Positions 40,415 to 49,626 are shown, counted from the first letter of the stretch. The stretch: 64,000 nucleotides of DNA from JAAEUB01 sp964550345 (GCA_964550345.1 CAZJYZ010000011.1:16256-80255); one strand, 5' to 3'. A program made the numbers and translations. Notes: a model not told the origin generated them from the letters alone.

Positions 40415-42433
40415 ATGACCAACCCGCTTTTGTCTGAATGGAATACCCCATTTGAGTTACCGCCGTTTGACCTGATCGAGGATGGGCATTTCGCACCGGC
40501 ACTGGACGCGGCCCTGAGCGAAGCGCGCGCCAACATCGCCGCAATCGCAGAAAACCCTGATGCACCCGACTTTGCCAATTCAATCGAGGCGCTGGAACAA
40601 GCGGATGCAACCTTGTCCCGTGTCCTGGGCGTATTCTTCAACCTTGCCGGAGCTGACAGCAACCCGGCCCGCGAGGCATTGCAGCGCGATTTCTCACCAC
40701 TACTGGCGGCCTATTCCAGCGAGATAACCCTGAACCGCGCCTTGTTTGCCCGGATTGAAACCCTGTGGCAGGGGCGTGATGGGTTGGAATTGACCGATGA
40801 GCAGATGCGCGTGCTGATGCTGACGCGGCGCGGTTTTGTTCGCGCCGGAGCGCTGCTGGAGGGTAAGAACCGCGATCGCCTACGTGATGTGATGGAACGT
40901 CTTGCAGTTCTGGGCACCGGCTTTGTGCAAAACCTGCTGGCGGATGAGCGTGACTGGTTCATGGTGCTGGATGAGGACGGGATGGAAGGGTTACCCGATT
41001 TCGTTGCCGATGCCGCAAATGCAGCCGGGAAGGAAAAAGAAGCAGGCGGGCCAGTCATAACCCTATCGAGGTCGCTGATCACGCCCTTCCTGCAATTTTC
41101 CCCAAACCGTGCCCTGCGCCAGCGCGCCTATGAGGCCTATGTGGCACGTGGTGCCAATGGTGGCAAAACTGATAATCGTGCCATAGCCACCGAAACTTTG
41201 GCATTGCGCCAAGAGCGCGCTGAATTGCTTGGGTATGAAAATTTTGCCGCATTCAAACTTGAAACCGAGATGGCGAAATCGCCTGCAAACGTACAAGAAC
41301 TTTTGTCAGCTGTCTGGCAGCCCGCCCGTAACGCCGCCGAGGCGGATGCAGCGCAACTTGCACAAATGCTGCATTTTGATGGCTTTGATGGCCCATTAGA
41401 GCCGTGGGACTGGCACTTTTACAGCGAAAAACGTCGTAACCTTCTACATGACCTAGACGAGGCTACATTGAAGCCCTACCTGCAACTCGACCGGATGATT
41501 GAGGCTGCATTCGACACCGCCCGGCGTCTGTTCGGGCTTGAGTTCACGGCCATCGAAACATCGCTCTATCATCCGGATGCCCGTGTGTGGGAAGTGACGC
41601 GGGGCGGTAAGCTCATGGCGGTTTTCGTCGGGGATTATTTCGCCCGCGGGTCAAAACGCTCTGGCGCATGGTGTTCTGCCATGCGCAGCCAACAGAAACT
41701 GGCCGGCGACATCCGGCCAATCGTGGTCAATGTCTGCAACTTTGCCAAACCGCCCGAAGGGGCGGCAGCACTTTTGTCCTGGGACGACGCGCGCACCTTG
41801 TTTCACGAATTTGGCCACGCATTGCACCAGATCCTGTCCGACGTGACGTATGAAAGTATCTCAGGCACATCCGTCGCACGTGACTTCGTCGAACTTCCCA
41901 GCCAGCTTTTTGAGCATTGGCTGGAAGTGCCGGAAGTTCTGGAAACTTTCGCCACACATGCTGAAACTGGCGCGCCCATGCCCGCGGATATGCGTCAAAG
42001 ACTGCTGGACGCCGCTACCTATAATATGGGGTTTCAAACGGTGGAATATGTTGCTTCGGCTTTGGTTGATCTGGCATTCCATAACGGCCCTGCCCCGGCG
42101 GACCCGATGCAGAAACAGGCCGAAGTGCTGGAAGAGATCAACATGCCCCGCGCCATTCGCATGCGCCATGCCACCCCACATTTTGCCCATGTCTTTGCTG
42201 GCGACGGCTATTCATCGGGTTATTACAGCTACATGTGGTCCGAGGTCATGGATGCGGATGCCTTCGCCGCTTTTGAAGAGGCCGGTGATGCCTTTAATCC
42301 TGAGCGCGCGGCAAGTCTTGAGGCAAACATCCTCTCAAGAGGGGGATCAGTCGACGCGGAAGAGCTCTATAAGGCATTTCGTGGTCGCCTGCCCGGCGTT
42401 GCGGCACTTTTAAAAGGGCGCGGTTTGGCCTGA
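40415..42433 (+). CDS. M3-family oligopeptidase (Dcp/oligopeptidase A type)
   Basis: A thimet-like zinc peptidase of 672 residues, cytoplasmic (no signal peptide). The active site is TLFHEFGHALHQ (about residue 463), with the third zinc ligand Glu in the following helix (SGTSVARDFVELPSQLFEHW). The upstream VFVGDYFARGSKRSGAWCS and downstream GYSSGYYSYMWSEVMDADAF are M3 landmarks. Length and the FELPPFDLIEDGHFAPAL start match peptidyl-dipeptidase Dcp/PrlC, which finish off short peptides. The ribosome site AAAGGAG precedes the ATG. Confidence 0.95.
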   Translation: MTNPLLSEWNTPFELPPFDLIEDGHFAPALDAALSEARANIAAIAENPDAPDFANSIEALEQADATLSRVLGVFFNLAGADSNPAREALQRDFSPLLAAYSSEITLNRALFARIETLWQGRDGLELTDEQMRVLMLTRRGFVRAGALLEGKNRDRLRDVMERLAVLGTGFVQNLLADERDWFMVLDEDGMEGLPDFVADAANAAGKEKEAGGPVITLSRSLITPFLQFSPNRALRQRAYEAYVARGANGGKTDNRAIATETLALRQERAELLGYENFAAFKLETEMAKSPANVQELLSAVWQPARNAAEADAAQLAQMLHFDGFDGPLEPWDWHFYSEKRRNLLHDLDEATLKPYLQLDRMIEAAFDTARRLFGLEFTAIETSLYHPDARVWEVTRGGKLMAVFVGDYFARGSKRSGAWCSAMRSQQKLAGDIRPIVVNVCNFAKPPEGAAALLSWDDARTLFHEFGHALHQILSDVTYESISGTSVARDFVELPSQLFEHWLEVPEVLETFATHAETGAPMPADMRQRLLDAATYNMGFQTVEYVASALVDLAFHNGPAPADPMQKQAEVLEEINMPRAIRMRHATPHFAHVFAGDGYSSGYYSYMWSEVMDADAFAAFEEAGDAFNPERAASLEANILSRGGSVDAEELYKAFRGRLPGVAALLKGRGLA

Positions 42434-42479
42434 CCCCTTTCACCTTTTGAAAAGTCTGGAGGAGGGTGGGCGCTCTCCA

Positions 42480-42818
42480 TTATTTCTCGAGATATGTCGC
42501 CTGCACCTGTTTTGACCAGCCGGCGCTCACGCGACCCTCGCCAAGGATCAAAGGCCGCTTCATCAACACCGGATATTCCAGCATCAGAGCTACCGGGTCG
42601 CCAGCCTGTTCCTCGGACGACAAGGTGCGCCATGTTGGCGAGCGGGTCGCTAAAAAAGTTTCGCGCCCCAAAGATGCCAGCGCCTGCCGCAAAACCGCCT
42701 CCGGCACCCCGTCGCGGCGAATATCCTGAACATTCAGCGCGTACCCCGCAGCCTCCAGCGCTTTTTGCGCCTTACGGCAGGTATCGCAATTACGAAGACA
42801 ATAGAAATCAAGTTTCAT
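42480..42818 (-). CDS. ArsC/Spx/YffB-family thioredoxin-fold protein
   Basis: A 112-residue protein beginning MKLDFYCLRNCDTCRKAQKA, with the CxxC-like NCDTCRK loop. It also has the DIRRDGVPEAVLRQALASLG helix and a C-terminal region MLEYPVLMKRPLIL containing the conserved R-P. This is the YffB/ArsC-like subfamily. Arsenate reduction is not implied, because no ars genes are nearby and many members are glutathione-dependent thiol reductases of unknown target. It is the terminal gene downstream of a CDF transporter on the same strand. Confidence 0.88.
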   Translation of the reverse strand: MKLDFYCLRNCDTCRKAQKALEAAGYALNVQDIRRDGVPEAVLRQALASLGRETFLATRSPTWRTLSSEEQAGDPVALMLEYPVLMKRPLILGEGRVSAGWSKQVQATYLEK

Positions 42819-42852
42819 GGCTTTCCTTTTAGTTTTTAACTACTGACATTTT

Positions 42853-43758
42853 CTACCGCGAGGGGTCCTCGGGATGCGGCGTCACCCCCACGGGGTCTTT
42901 GTGGATCATCACTTCCGTATCGGGAAAAGCACGCAGAATTGCGCGTCGCAGCGCAGCACCGATTGCATGGGCTTCTTCCAGGCGCTGGCTGCCATCCAGC
43001 TCAATATGCACGTTAACAAACACTTTGGACCCACTCACGCGCGTTTTCAGGTCGTGATAGCCATGAACTTGCGGCCAGTCCGATATGATTGCTTCGATGC
43101 CCGCCACCATTTCCGGGTCTGCAACCCGGTCCATCAATGCATCCCAGGCAGACTTGAAAATACGCACGGCCCCGACGGCCAGGATAAGTGCGGCCCCTAA
43201 TGCGACCACTGAATCCACTTGGTTTATGCCAAACCGCGCTGAGGCCCACAGGGCCAGGATGGCACCAATATTTGGTAGTAAATCACCCAGATAATGCAGC
43301 GAATCCGCTTTGACCACTTTGTTACCGGTACGCGCCGCCACCCGGCGTTGCCAGACAATCAGGGCCAACGTCAGCAAAATGGATATCCCCATCACCACCA
43401 TGCCACGCCCTTCGGACGAGATGACCTCGGCCTCATCAGACAACAGCCGTTGTACTGACCCCCAGGCAATAACCGCAGCAACTGCCAGAATGAACAGGCT
43501 TTGTCCCAGCGCGGCCAGATCCTCGGCCGAGTTATGGCCATACCGGTGATCTTCGTCCGCAGGGCGTGCGGCATACCATATCGCCGCCAGACCGCCCAAC
43601 GACACCATCAGGTCCATGGACGAATCCGCCAACGAGGCGGCGACTGACAAAGCTTGGGTTTCGCCGAAAGCCCAAAGCTTCAGCGCAACAAGGGTCGATG
43701 CCACCAATACCGAGGCCAGTCCCGCCGATAGGTTAAGGTTATTGTTTTTCTTTGCCAT
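42853..43758 (-). CDS. cation diffusion facilitator (FieF-like) metal exporter
   Basis: A 301-residue CDF protein with six membrane helices and a C-terminal cytoplasmic ferredoxin-like domain. The site-A residues are in LADSSMDLMVSLGG (D...D) and HRYGHNSAEDLAALGQ (H...D). The C-domain has HGYHDLKTRVSGSKVFVNVHIELDG and ends in MIHKDPVGVTPHPED. Metals such as Zn2+, Fe2+ or Cd2+ are exchanged for protons. ATG 43758 is favoured because it gives MAKKNNNLNLSAG. An ATG 45 bases earlier is possible. Confidence 0.93.
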   Translation of the reverse strand: MAKKNNNLNLSAGLASVLVASTLVALKLWAFGETQALSVAASLADSSMDLMVSLGGLAAIWYAARPADEDHRYGHNSAEDLAALGQSLFILAVAAVIAWGSVQRLLSDEAEVISSEGRGMVVMGISILLTLALIVWQRRVAARTGNKVVKADSLHYLGDLLPNIGAILALWASARFGINQVDSVVALGAALILAVGAVRIFKSAWDALMDRVADPEMVAGIEAIISDWPQVHGYHDLKTRVSGSKVFVNVHIELDGSQRLEEAHAIGAALRRAILRAFPDTEVMIHKDPVGVTPHPEDPSR

Positions 43759-43884
43759 GGAATTGAGGTAGCGCGTTGCGTGGCCAAGAGCAATGCGGCA
43801 CACAATCGACCGACTATACCTGAATTTTCACTATTCATACCGGCGCCTGACCAACACCAGATAAATCAAAGGGGTAGTCCGCCT

Positions 43885-44382
43885 CTAATCCACCAGCTCG
43901 CCCGGTTGCAAACCCCACAAGGCATCACGCATCGTCCAGCCTTTATAGCCATCAGCCCGCAGGCGGCACCATTCGGGCAGGCATTCATCAATGCGGGCAA
44001 TAACACCGGCTTCAACATAAACATTTACCGGGCTTTGCGGGTCCCGGCGCTGGTGGAGCGCAGTCAGGTCGTTTTCGACAATCACCGTACGTACCCCTGA
44101 CAGGAGAGAATAATGCACCCATCCGCCAACACCATCACGGTCGCGCACCCGGCGCCAATGCCCAAATTCACCAATGATCTCCAACGGCATGCCTTTGCGC
44201 TTGAACACCCAGTCAATACGGTGGGTCAGGCTAGGGCCGCGGCGCACGTTGGCTTCGCTGGCTTTTAACGACACAAAGCGTGGGATCGGCAAGTTGGTGA
44301 CTGGCCCCCGCTCACCGGCCAGCGCCCCCGCGCCCCACGCCGAATTTGCCAGCAAAGCAATTGCCGCTATCAACCTGAACAT
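43885..44382 (-). CDS. exported protein with two bacterial SH3 domains
   Basis: A 165-residue protein with a signal peptide (cleaved near GALA). The first SH3 repeat has SLKASEANVRRGPSLTHRID and GHWRRVRDRDGVGGWVHYS. The second has NVYVEAGVIARIDECLPEWC and DGYKGWTMRDALWG. Such domains bind cell-wall peptides. The protein resembles a widely conserved alphaproteobacterial SH3 protein that is often divergent from a hydroxyacid dehydrogenase gene, as here. No catalytic domain is present. Confidence 0.9.
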   Translation of the reverse strand: MFRLIAAIALLANSAWGAGALAGERGPVTNLPIPRFVSLKASEANVRRGPSLTHRIDWVFKRKGMPLEIIGEFGHWRRVRDRDGVGGWVHYSLLSGVRTVIVENDLTALHQRRDPQSPVNVYVEAGVIARIDECLPEWCRLRADGYKGWTMRDALWGLQPGELVD

Positions 44383-44524
44383 ATACCTGCCCTCACGAAT
44401 TTACTGCCTCGATCCCGCGTTGGCCATTATTTGCGCTCTTTTCCACACCGGGCGCTTGTACCTTTCCGCGTTCCTTGCCACTCTGGCAGCGAGACGCGTG
44501 AAAAGAAAGAAGGGGAAGGCAAAG

Positions 44525-45511
44525 ATGGCCAAGGAACGTCTGAGTGTTGTCGTAACGCGACAATTGCCCGAAGCCGTTGAAACCCGGATGAAAGAGCTTT
44601 TTGACGTGGAATTGCGCAGCGATGACACGCAAATGACGCGCGAAGAACTGGCTGCAGCCATGCGCCGCGCTGACGTTCTGGTGCCGACCCTATGCGATCC
44701 GATTGATCAGGGGTTGCTGGCGCAGGCCGGCGATCAACTAAAGCTGATCGCGAATTATGGCGCGGGGGTCGATCACATTGATGTCGCAACAGCGCGCCAA
44801 AGGGGGGTTCTGGTTTCGAATACCCCCGATGTTACCGCCGACGATACCGCCGACATGACCATGGCGCTTATTCTTGCCGTCACCCGCCGAATTCCCGAAG
44901 GGCTGGCCGTGATGCAGGCAGGCGATTGGCAGGGCTGGTCCCCCACCGCTTTGCTGGGCGGGCGCATCGGCGGGCGCCGCCTGGGCATACTTGGCATGGG
45001 TCGTATTGGTCAGGCCGTGGCAGCGCGCGCACGCGCCTTCGGCATGCAGGTACATTACCACAACCGCAAACGTTTGCACCCGGACATCGAAGGCCCACTT
45101 GAGGCAACCTTTTGGGAGAGCCTTGATCAGATGGTGGCGCGCATGGATGTGATCAGCATCAACTGTCCCCACACGCCGTCCACTTTCCACCTGATGAATG
45201 CACGCCGCCTGAAGCTTATGAAGCCCAGCGCGGTGATCGTGAATACCTCGCGCGGTGAGGTGATTGATGAAAACGCCCTGACACGCATGCTGCGTGCGGG
45301 CGAGATTACCGGCGCGGGGCTGGATGTGTTTGAGCACGGCACTGAGATTAATCCGCGCCTGCGCGAGTTAAAAAACGTCGTGCTTCTACCCCACATGGCC
45401 TCGGCAACCCACGAAGGGCGGCTGGAGATGGGCGAAAAAGTCATCATCAATATCAAAACCTTCGACGACGGTCACCGCCCACCAGATCAGGTGGTGCCGG
45501 GAATGTTGTGA
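44525..45511 (+). CDS. D-2-hydroxyacid dehydrogenase (glyoxylate/hydroxypyruvate reductase type)
   Basis: A 328-residue NAD(P)-dependent dehydrogenase. The nucleotide motif is LGILGMGRIGQAVAARARAFG. Catalytic Arg lies in VIVNTSRGEVIDENAL, Glu in the segment before NPRLREL, and His in VLLPHMASATHEGR. ANYGAGVDHIDVATARQRG is the substrate-domain landmark. The family reduces glyoxylate or hydroxypyruvate. ATG 44525 has GAAGGGG upstream. A 350-base upstream extension of the frame is noncoding and overlaps the divergent SH3 gene. The DUF998 gene begins 7 bases after its stop. Confidence 0.93.
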   Translation: MAKERLSVVVTRQLPEAVETRMKELFDVELRSDDTQMTREELAAAMRRADVLVPTLCDPIDQGLLAQAGDQLKLIANYGAGVDHIDVATARQRGVLVSNTPDVTADDTADMTMALILAVTRRIPEGLAVMQAGDWQGWSPTALLGGRIGGRRLGILGMGRIGQAVAARARAFGMQVHYHNRKRLHPDIEGPLEATFWESLDQMVARMDVISINCPHTPSTFHLMNARRLKLMKPSAVIVNTSRGEVIDENALTRMLRAGEITGAGLDVFEHGTEINPRLRELKNVVLLPHMASATHEGRLEMGEKVIINIKTFDDGHRPPDQVVPGML

Positions 45512-45518
45512 GGGGGAA

Positions 45519-46175
45519 ATGGTTGAACCTACCACCCGTAGCACCATAGACCGGATCGCCCCCATCGCGGGCAATGCTGCGCCGGTGTTGTATTTCGCTT
45601 TTATCGCAGTGCTTGGGTCGTTAGAGCCCGGATACAGCCACCTGACTGATCTGATGAGCCTACTTGGCGGGGTGCCCGGACCGCGTGGAACTCTTTTCAA
45701 CCTTGGTGTCGGCGTAACCGGGATACTGATTATCTTGTTTGCGATTGGGCTGGGGCGGCGCTTGCAATCTGGCAGGGCATCAAAAACCGCAACCGCGTTA
45801 CTGGTTCTTGGTGGCGTCGGAATGATCGGGGCGTCGGTTTTTCCCTGCAAACAGGGATGCACGAACATTTTGCAGGAACCGGACCTGGCGGGATACCTGC
45901 ACTCGGTGTTTTCACTTTTTGCCGGTGTCGGGACTGGGTTGGCAACATTTGCCTATTGGGCCGCTATGCGGCGGCATTCAACCTGGCAACGATTGGCACC
46001 TGCAACCCTTGTCACCGCTATTTTAGCCAACGGAGCCGGAATATTGTTTTGGCTTCAGCTATTGTTAGGCTGGCGCACACCGATGGTCGAAGGGCTGATT
46101 CAGCGGTTCGGTTTGGTGTTCACCTTGATCTGGGTGTTTTTCATAGCAATGCGCATGCGGCGGCCACCAGGATGA
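45519..46175 (+). CDS. DUF998 membrane protein
   Basis: A 218-residue protein with six predicted membrane helices. The pattern (APVLYFAFIAVLGSLEPGYSHLTDLMSLLG, read here as the segments PVLYFAFIAVLG and YSHLTDLMSLLG) fits the DUF998 family. Function is not known. A loop with two cysteines (VFPCKQGCTN) follows helix 3. It starts 7 bases after the dehydrogenase and its stop overlaps the start of the HExxH lipoprotein (ATGA), so the three genes probably form one unit. Confidence 0.85.
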   Translation: MVEPTTRSTIDRIAPIAGNAAPVLYFAFIAVLGSLEPGYSHLTDLMSLLGGVPGPRGTLFNLGVGVTGILIILFAIGLGRRLQSGRASKTATALLVLGGVGMIGASVFPCKQGCTNILQEPDLAGYLHSVFSLFAGVGTGLATFAYWAAMRRHSTWQRLAPATLVTAILANGAGILFWLQLLLGWRTPMVEGLIQRFGLVFTLIWVFFIAMRMRRPPG

Positions 46176-46852
46176 TCTGTTTTCGCGTAACCCGCAACTG
46201 CTTGACTGCCCTCGCCCTCCTCATCCTCCTTGCCGCCTGCGCGCGGCCTTTGACCCCGAACGAGGATGCCTTTGCCGAAGCCCTGTTTGGGGACAGCCTT
46301 GACCGGGAGACTGTGTCAGTGCGGGTTGGCATCGGGGTGACGCCTCTGCCCCAACCCGAGGGCGCGGAGGCGGAAGCGGACGAGAACGCCGTCGTGCGCG
46401 ATGTGCCAGAGGGGTTTTGTGACCGCAAGCCGCAACCGCAACGGCGCATTGCATGGCCCGCGGCCTTTGTTCTCTATGATGATGTGTTCTTTAGTTATGA
46501 ATTTTACTCCGCAGACACATTTGCAGGCTGGCCGGTTACCCTGCCGTTGCCGCAATCTCTGATCATGGCGCATGAACTGGTGCATGTCTGGCAATGGCAA
46601 AACCGCGACCAGACCGAATACCGCCCCTTGGTCTCGGCTGGGGAAAGCATCGAAAACCCGGACCCCTATTACTGGCAAACAAGTGAAGCACAGGAGTTTC
46701 TTGCCTTTGGATACGAACAACAGGCAGCGATGGTCGAGGATTACCTGTGTTATCGCCTGTTCGACCCCACTTCGCCACGCCTGAAAGAATTGCATGACAT
46801 CATTGACCCGACCCTGCCACTGGATGGGCTGGAAGGCTATTTACCAAACTAG
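46172..46852 (+). CDS. lipoprotein with HExxH motif, possible zinc metalloprotease
   Basis: A 226-residue protein with a lipoprotein signal ending in LILLAAC. The central part has QSLIMAHELVHVWQWQNRDQ, where HELVH is an HExxH zinc motif in a helix. A possible third ligand is the Glu in EAQEFLAFGYEQQAAMVED about 45 residues later. The segment AFVLYDDVFFSYEFYS precedes it. I do not recognise a named family. The spacing resembles small zincins in which the enzyme is attached to a membrane. Start ATG overlaps the DUF998 stop. A longer frame from 45857 runs inside DUF998 and is rejected. Confidence 0.8.
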   Translation: MICFRVTRNCLTALALLILLAACARPLTPNEDAFAEALFGDSLDRETVSVRVGIGVTPLPQPEGAEAEADENAVVRDVPEGFCDRKPQPQRRIAWPAAFVLYDDVFFSYEFYSADTFAGWPVTLPLPQSLIMAHELVHVWQWQNRDQTEYRPLVSAGESIENPDPYYWQTSEAQEFLAFGYEQQAAMVEDYLCYRLFDPTSPRLKELHDIIDPTLPLDGLEGYLPN

Positions 46853-46931
46853 GTAAAGACCCATTGGTCGGTTTCGCGCCATCATGCGTCGGCTGGTTCA
46901 ATCCACATCCCGGTTCAGACGGTACATTACG

Positions 46932-46947
46932 CTCAGATTATTCTGAG
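46932..46947. promoter_or_regulatory. perfect inverted repeat before the DMGDH-like gene
   Basis: CTCAGA-TTAT-TCTGAG ends 11 bases before the start codon. It overlaps the ribosome site region (GAGGGAG), so it could act as an operator or RNA hairpin that limits translation. Confidence 0.5.
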
Positions 46948-46958
46948 GGAGTCGCATC

Positions 46959-49451
46959 ATGAAAACCAATGTCAAAGCTCTGGTTGTCGGCGGCGGTGCC
47001 GTTGGCACTGCGATTGCATATCATCTGGCGCGCGCTGGTTGGGACGATGTGGTGCTGCTTGAGCGCGACGAACTGACCAGCGGCTCAACCTGGCATGCGG
47101 CGGGGTTGTTGCCGCTTTTCAACATGTCTTTCGCCACGACCCATATCCACGATTACTCGGTCAAGTTTTACAAGTCCTTGGAGGAGGAAACCGGGCTCAA
47201 TGCCGGTTTTGCCGTGGTGGGCAACCTACGTATGGCCCAGACGGATGAACGCATGGATGAATATATGCTCTATGCCTCGACCGCTGAAACGGTGGGCGTG
47301 CCTTACGAATGGCTGACACCCGATGAGATCAAAGCGCGCTGGCCGCTGATCCGTACAGAAGACCTGAAGGGCGCTTTGTACCATAACACCGATGGGTATA
47401 TTAACCCCGCCGACGTCACCCAGGCCATGGCCAAGGGCGCGCGCCAGCGCGGCGTCGAGATTGCCCGCAAATGGCAGGCGGACGGGTTTCACTGGAATGG
47501 CGTAGCCTGGGAAGTGACCTGCACCAAGATGGTTGAGAAGGGCGGCAACCTGATCCCCTCGGACGAGCAGGTCGTGATCACCGCAGAACACGTCGTAACC
47601 GCCAGCGGCAACCACGCCCAGCGCACGGCAAAAATGTTGGACATCAAGATCCCGGCCATCCCGGTTGAGCACCAGTTTATCGTCATGGACAAAGACCCGG
47701 AACTGGTCAAATACCGCGAAGCTGGCGGGGCCGAGCACCCAGTTATCCGCGACGCCGATGCCCAAAGCTATGTACGCGAGGAACGCGGCGGCTGGATTTT
47801 AGGCGTATATGAAAAGAACGCCCCTGCCTGTTTTGAATTCGGGGTGCCGGATAGTTTCCGCGCCGATCTGTTCCCGCTCGATCTGGAGCGGATCGAAGAA
47901 CAATATATGGCGATGATCCACCGCATCCCATCCTGCGAGGAAAGCGGGCTAAAGGATGATTTCAACGGTCCGATTTGTTATACACCGGACGGTAACCCTC
48001 TGGTTGGGCCAGCACCTGGGCTCAGAAATATGTGGCTGGCCGAAGGGTTCAGCTTTGGTATCACCGCGGCTGGCGGCACCGGATATTATCTGGCGCAGAT
48101 GATGGTCGAAGGAGAGGCCGAAATCGACATGGCCAGTCTGGACCCAAAACGCTACGGCGACTGGATGACGACGGAATATGCCGCCCGCAAGAACGAAGAA
48201 TGCTACGACCACGTCTATATCCTGCACCACCCGGATGAGGAACGCCCGGCCTGCGCCGCTCTGCGCACCAGCCCGGCCTATGACCGTCAAAAGGCTGCCG
48301 GGGCACAATTTGGCCGGGTTAACGGCTGGGACAGGCCAAACTATTATGCCCCCACCGGATTTGACGACCATGCCAGCCGTTCATTCCGGCGCGGCGGCTG
48401 GTGGCAATATGCGGTTGAGGAAGCCAAAGCCATTCGTGAAGGCGTGGGCCTGATCGACGCCACAGCTTTCACCAAGCACATTGTCAAAGGCCCCGGCGCG
48501 ACGGCGTTTCTGGACTGGTTCACCTGTAACAAATTACCATCAGTCGGGCGCATCAACCTGACCTATGCCCTGACAGCGGCTGGCACCACCCGCACGGAAT
48601 ACACCATCGTGCGTCAGAGCGAGAGCGAGTATTACCTTGTCTCAGCTGGCGCATGGACAGCTTATGACGCAGATTTCCTGCGCAAGGCGGCCGAGGACAA
48701 AACCGGCGAGTTTGGTTATATCGAGATACAGGATGTGACCACGCAATGGGGCGTTTTCGCCATTGCCGGGCCGAAATCGCGTGATGTTCTGCTCGAGGTG
48801 GTCAAGGATGCAGATCCTGACACCGTGCTTTCCAACAAACGTTTTCCTTGGCTGACGCAGCGCGATATTGAGTTGGGCATGTGCCCGGTCAAGGCCATCC
48901 GGGTTGCTTATACCGGTGAGCTGGGTTGGGAATTGCACCATCCCATAGAGATGCAGAATTACCTGTGGGATCTGCTTGTCGAGGCCGGAGAGAAACACGG
49001 GATGAAATTGGTTGGGGCCCGGGCGCAGAACTGGCTCAGGCAGGAAAAATCTTACCGCGCGTTTGGCACTGAGCTGGGCCGGGACGCGACACCGCTTGAG
49101 GCCGACCTGCCGCGCTTTGTCGATCTGGGCAAAGATTTCCACGGCAAGGCAGAGATGAAGGCCAAGGGCATCCGGTCAAAATGTGTCACGCTGTTGATCG
49201 ACGGGCCCGACGACGCCGACCCTTGGGGGCGTGAGGCTTTGTATGATGGCGAAACGAAAGTGGGTCGCCTGACATCCGGGGGCTATTCGGTGCATTTTGG
49301 TAAATCCATTGGCATGGGCTACGTCACGCCGGAACTGGCCGAGGTCGGTCAAAAACTCAAGGTGAAGATGCTGAACCAGTTGTGGGATGCCGAAATTGTC
49401 GAGGACAGCCCGTATGATCCGAAAAATGCCAACATCCGGGTTGATGGCTAG
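46959..49451 (+). CDS. dimethylglycine/sarcosine dehydrogenase-like FAD oxidoreductase fused to a GcvT domain
   Basis: An 830-residue two-part enzyme. The N-terminal FAD domain starts VVGGGAVGTAIAYHLARAG and has SGSTWHAAGLLPL, where the His is the residue that covalently holds FAD in dimethylglycine dehydrogenase. LVGPAPGLRNMWLAEGFSFG closes the FAD domain. From about residue 420 to the end is an aminomethyltransferase (GcvT) fold with YTGELGWELHHPIEM and the C-terminal barrel. Such proteins demethylate methylated glycines and pass the one-carbon unit to tetrahydrofolate. Several paralogues occur in Rhodobacterales, so the substrate is uncertain. It is a single gene preceded by an inverted repeat. 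Confidence 0.92.
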   Translation: MKTNVKALVVGGGAVGTAIAYHLARAGWDDVVLLERDELTSGSTWHAAGLLPLFNMSFATTHIHDYSVKFYKSLEEETGLNAGFAVVGNLRMAQTDERMDEYMLYASTAETVGVPYEWLTPDEIKARWPLIRTEDLKGALYHNTDGYINPADVTQAMAKGARQRGVEIARKWQADGFHWNGVAWEVTCTKMVEKGGNLIPSDEQVVITAEHVVTASGNHAQRTAKMLDIKIPAIPVEHQFIVMDKDPELVKYREAGGAEHPVIRDADAQSYVREERGGWILGVYEKNAPACFEFGVPDSFRADLFPLDLERIEEQYMAMIHRIPSCEESGLKDDFNGPICYTPDGNPLVGPAPGLRNMWLAEGFSFGITAAGGTGYYLAQMMVEGEAEIDMASLDPKRYGDWMTTEYAARKNEECYDHVYILHHPDEERPACAALRTSPAYDRQKAAGAQFGRVNGWDRPNYYAPTGFDDHASRSFRRGGWWQYAVEEAKAIREGVGLIDATAFTKHIVKGPGATAFLDWFTCNKLPSVGRINLTYALTAAGTTRTEYTIVRQSESEYYLVSAGAWTAYDADFLRKAAEDKTGEFGYIEIQDVTTQWGVFAIAGPKSRDVLLEVVKDADPDTVLSNKRFPWLTQRDIELGMCPVKAIRVAYTGELGWELHHPIEMQNYLWDLLVEAGEKHGMKLVGARAQNWLRQEKSYRAFGTELGRDATPLEADLPRFVDLGKDFHGKAEMKAKGIRSKCVTLLIDGPDDADPWGREALYDGETKVGRLTSGGYSVHFGKSIGMGYVTPELAEVGQKLKVKMLNQLWDAEIVEDSPYDPKNANIRVDG

Positions 49452-49532
49452 CGCGTGGGGCTCCCGCCCAAATCAGACCCTGCCGGGCCTTGTTTTGGTT
49501 GGGCGTAGCCTCGCTTCGCTCGGAGATTTCAT

Positions 49533-49566
49533 GCCTCCGGCGGGGATATTTGGGGCAAGAGGAAGG
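49533..49566 (+). repeat. interspersed intergenic repeat, copy 3
   Basis: GCCTCCGGCGGGGATATTTG followed by GGGCAAGAGGAAGG lies in the 200-base gap between the DMGDH-like gene and nfuA. A preceding CTCGCTTCGCTCGGAG stretch adds a short hairpin. Confidence 0.7.
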
Positions 49567-49597
49567 AATGCTGGCATTTTTGGAACCATTCTAAAAC

Positions 49598-49626
49598 TTG
49601 ACACTTCCCCCCGACAGGCTCATATG
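49598..49626 (+). promoter_or_regulatory. sigma70-like promoter of nfuA
   Basis: TTGACA (49598-49603), an exact 17-base spacer, then CATATG (49621-49626), 26 bases before the start codon. The -35 box is perfect. Confidence 0.6.

Noticed and set aside
42431..42475. Possible fourth copy of the interspersed repeat after the M3 peptidase
   Set aside because: Only the general CTTTTGAAAAG..GGAGG look is shared. The diagnostic GGCG..TATTT core is missing.
44174..44524. N-terminal extension of the hydroxyacid dehydrogenase
   Set aside because: It is opposite the SH3 gene and precedes the conserved start MAKERLSVVVTRQ, which has its own GAAGGGG ribosome site.
45857..46171. 105-codon N-terminal extension of the HExxH lipoprotein
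   Set aside because: It lies fully within DUF998 coding sequence in another frame, and ATG 46172 gives a proper lipoprotein signal and ATGA coupling.
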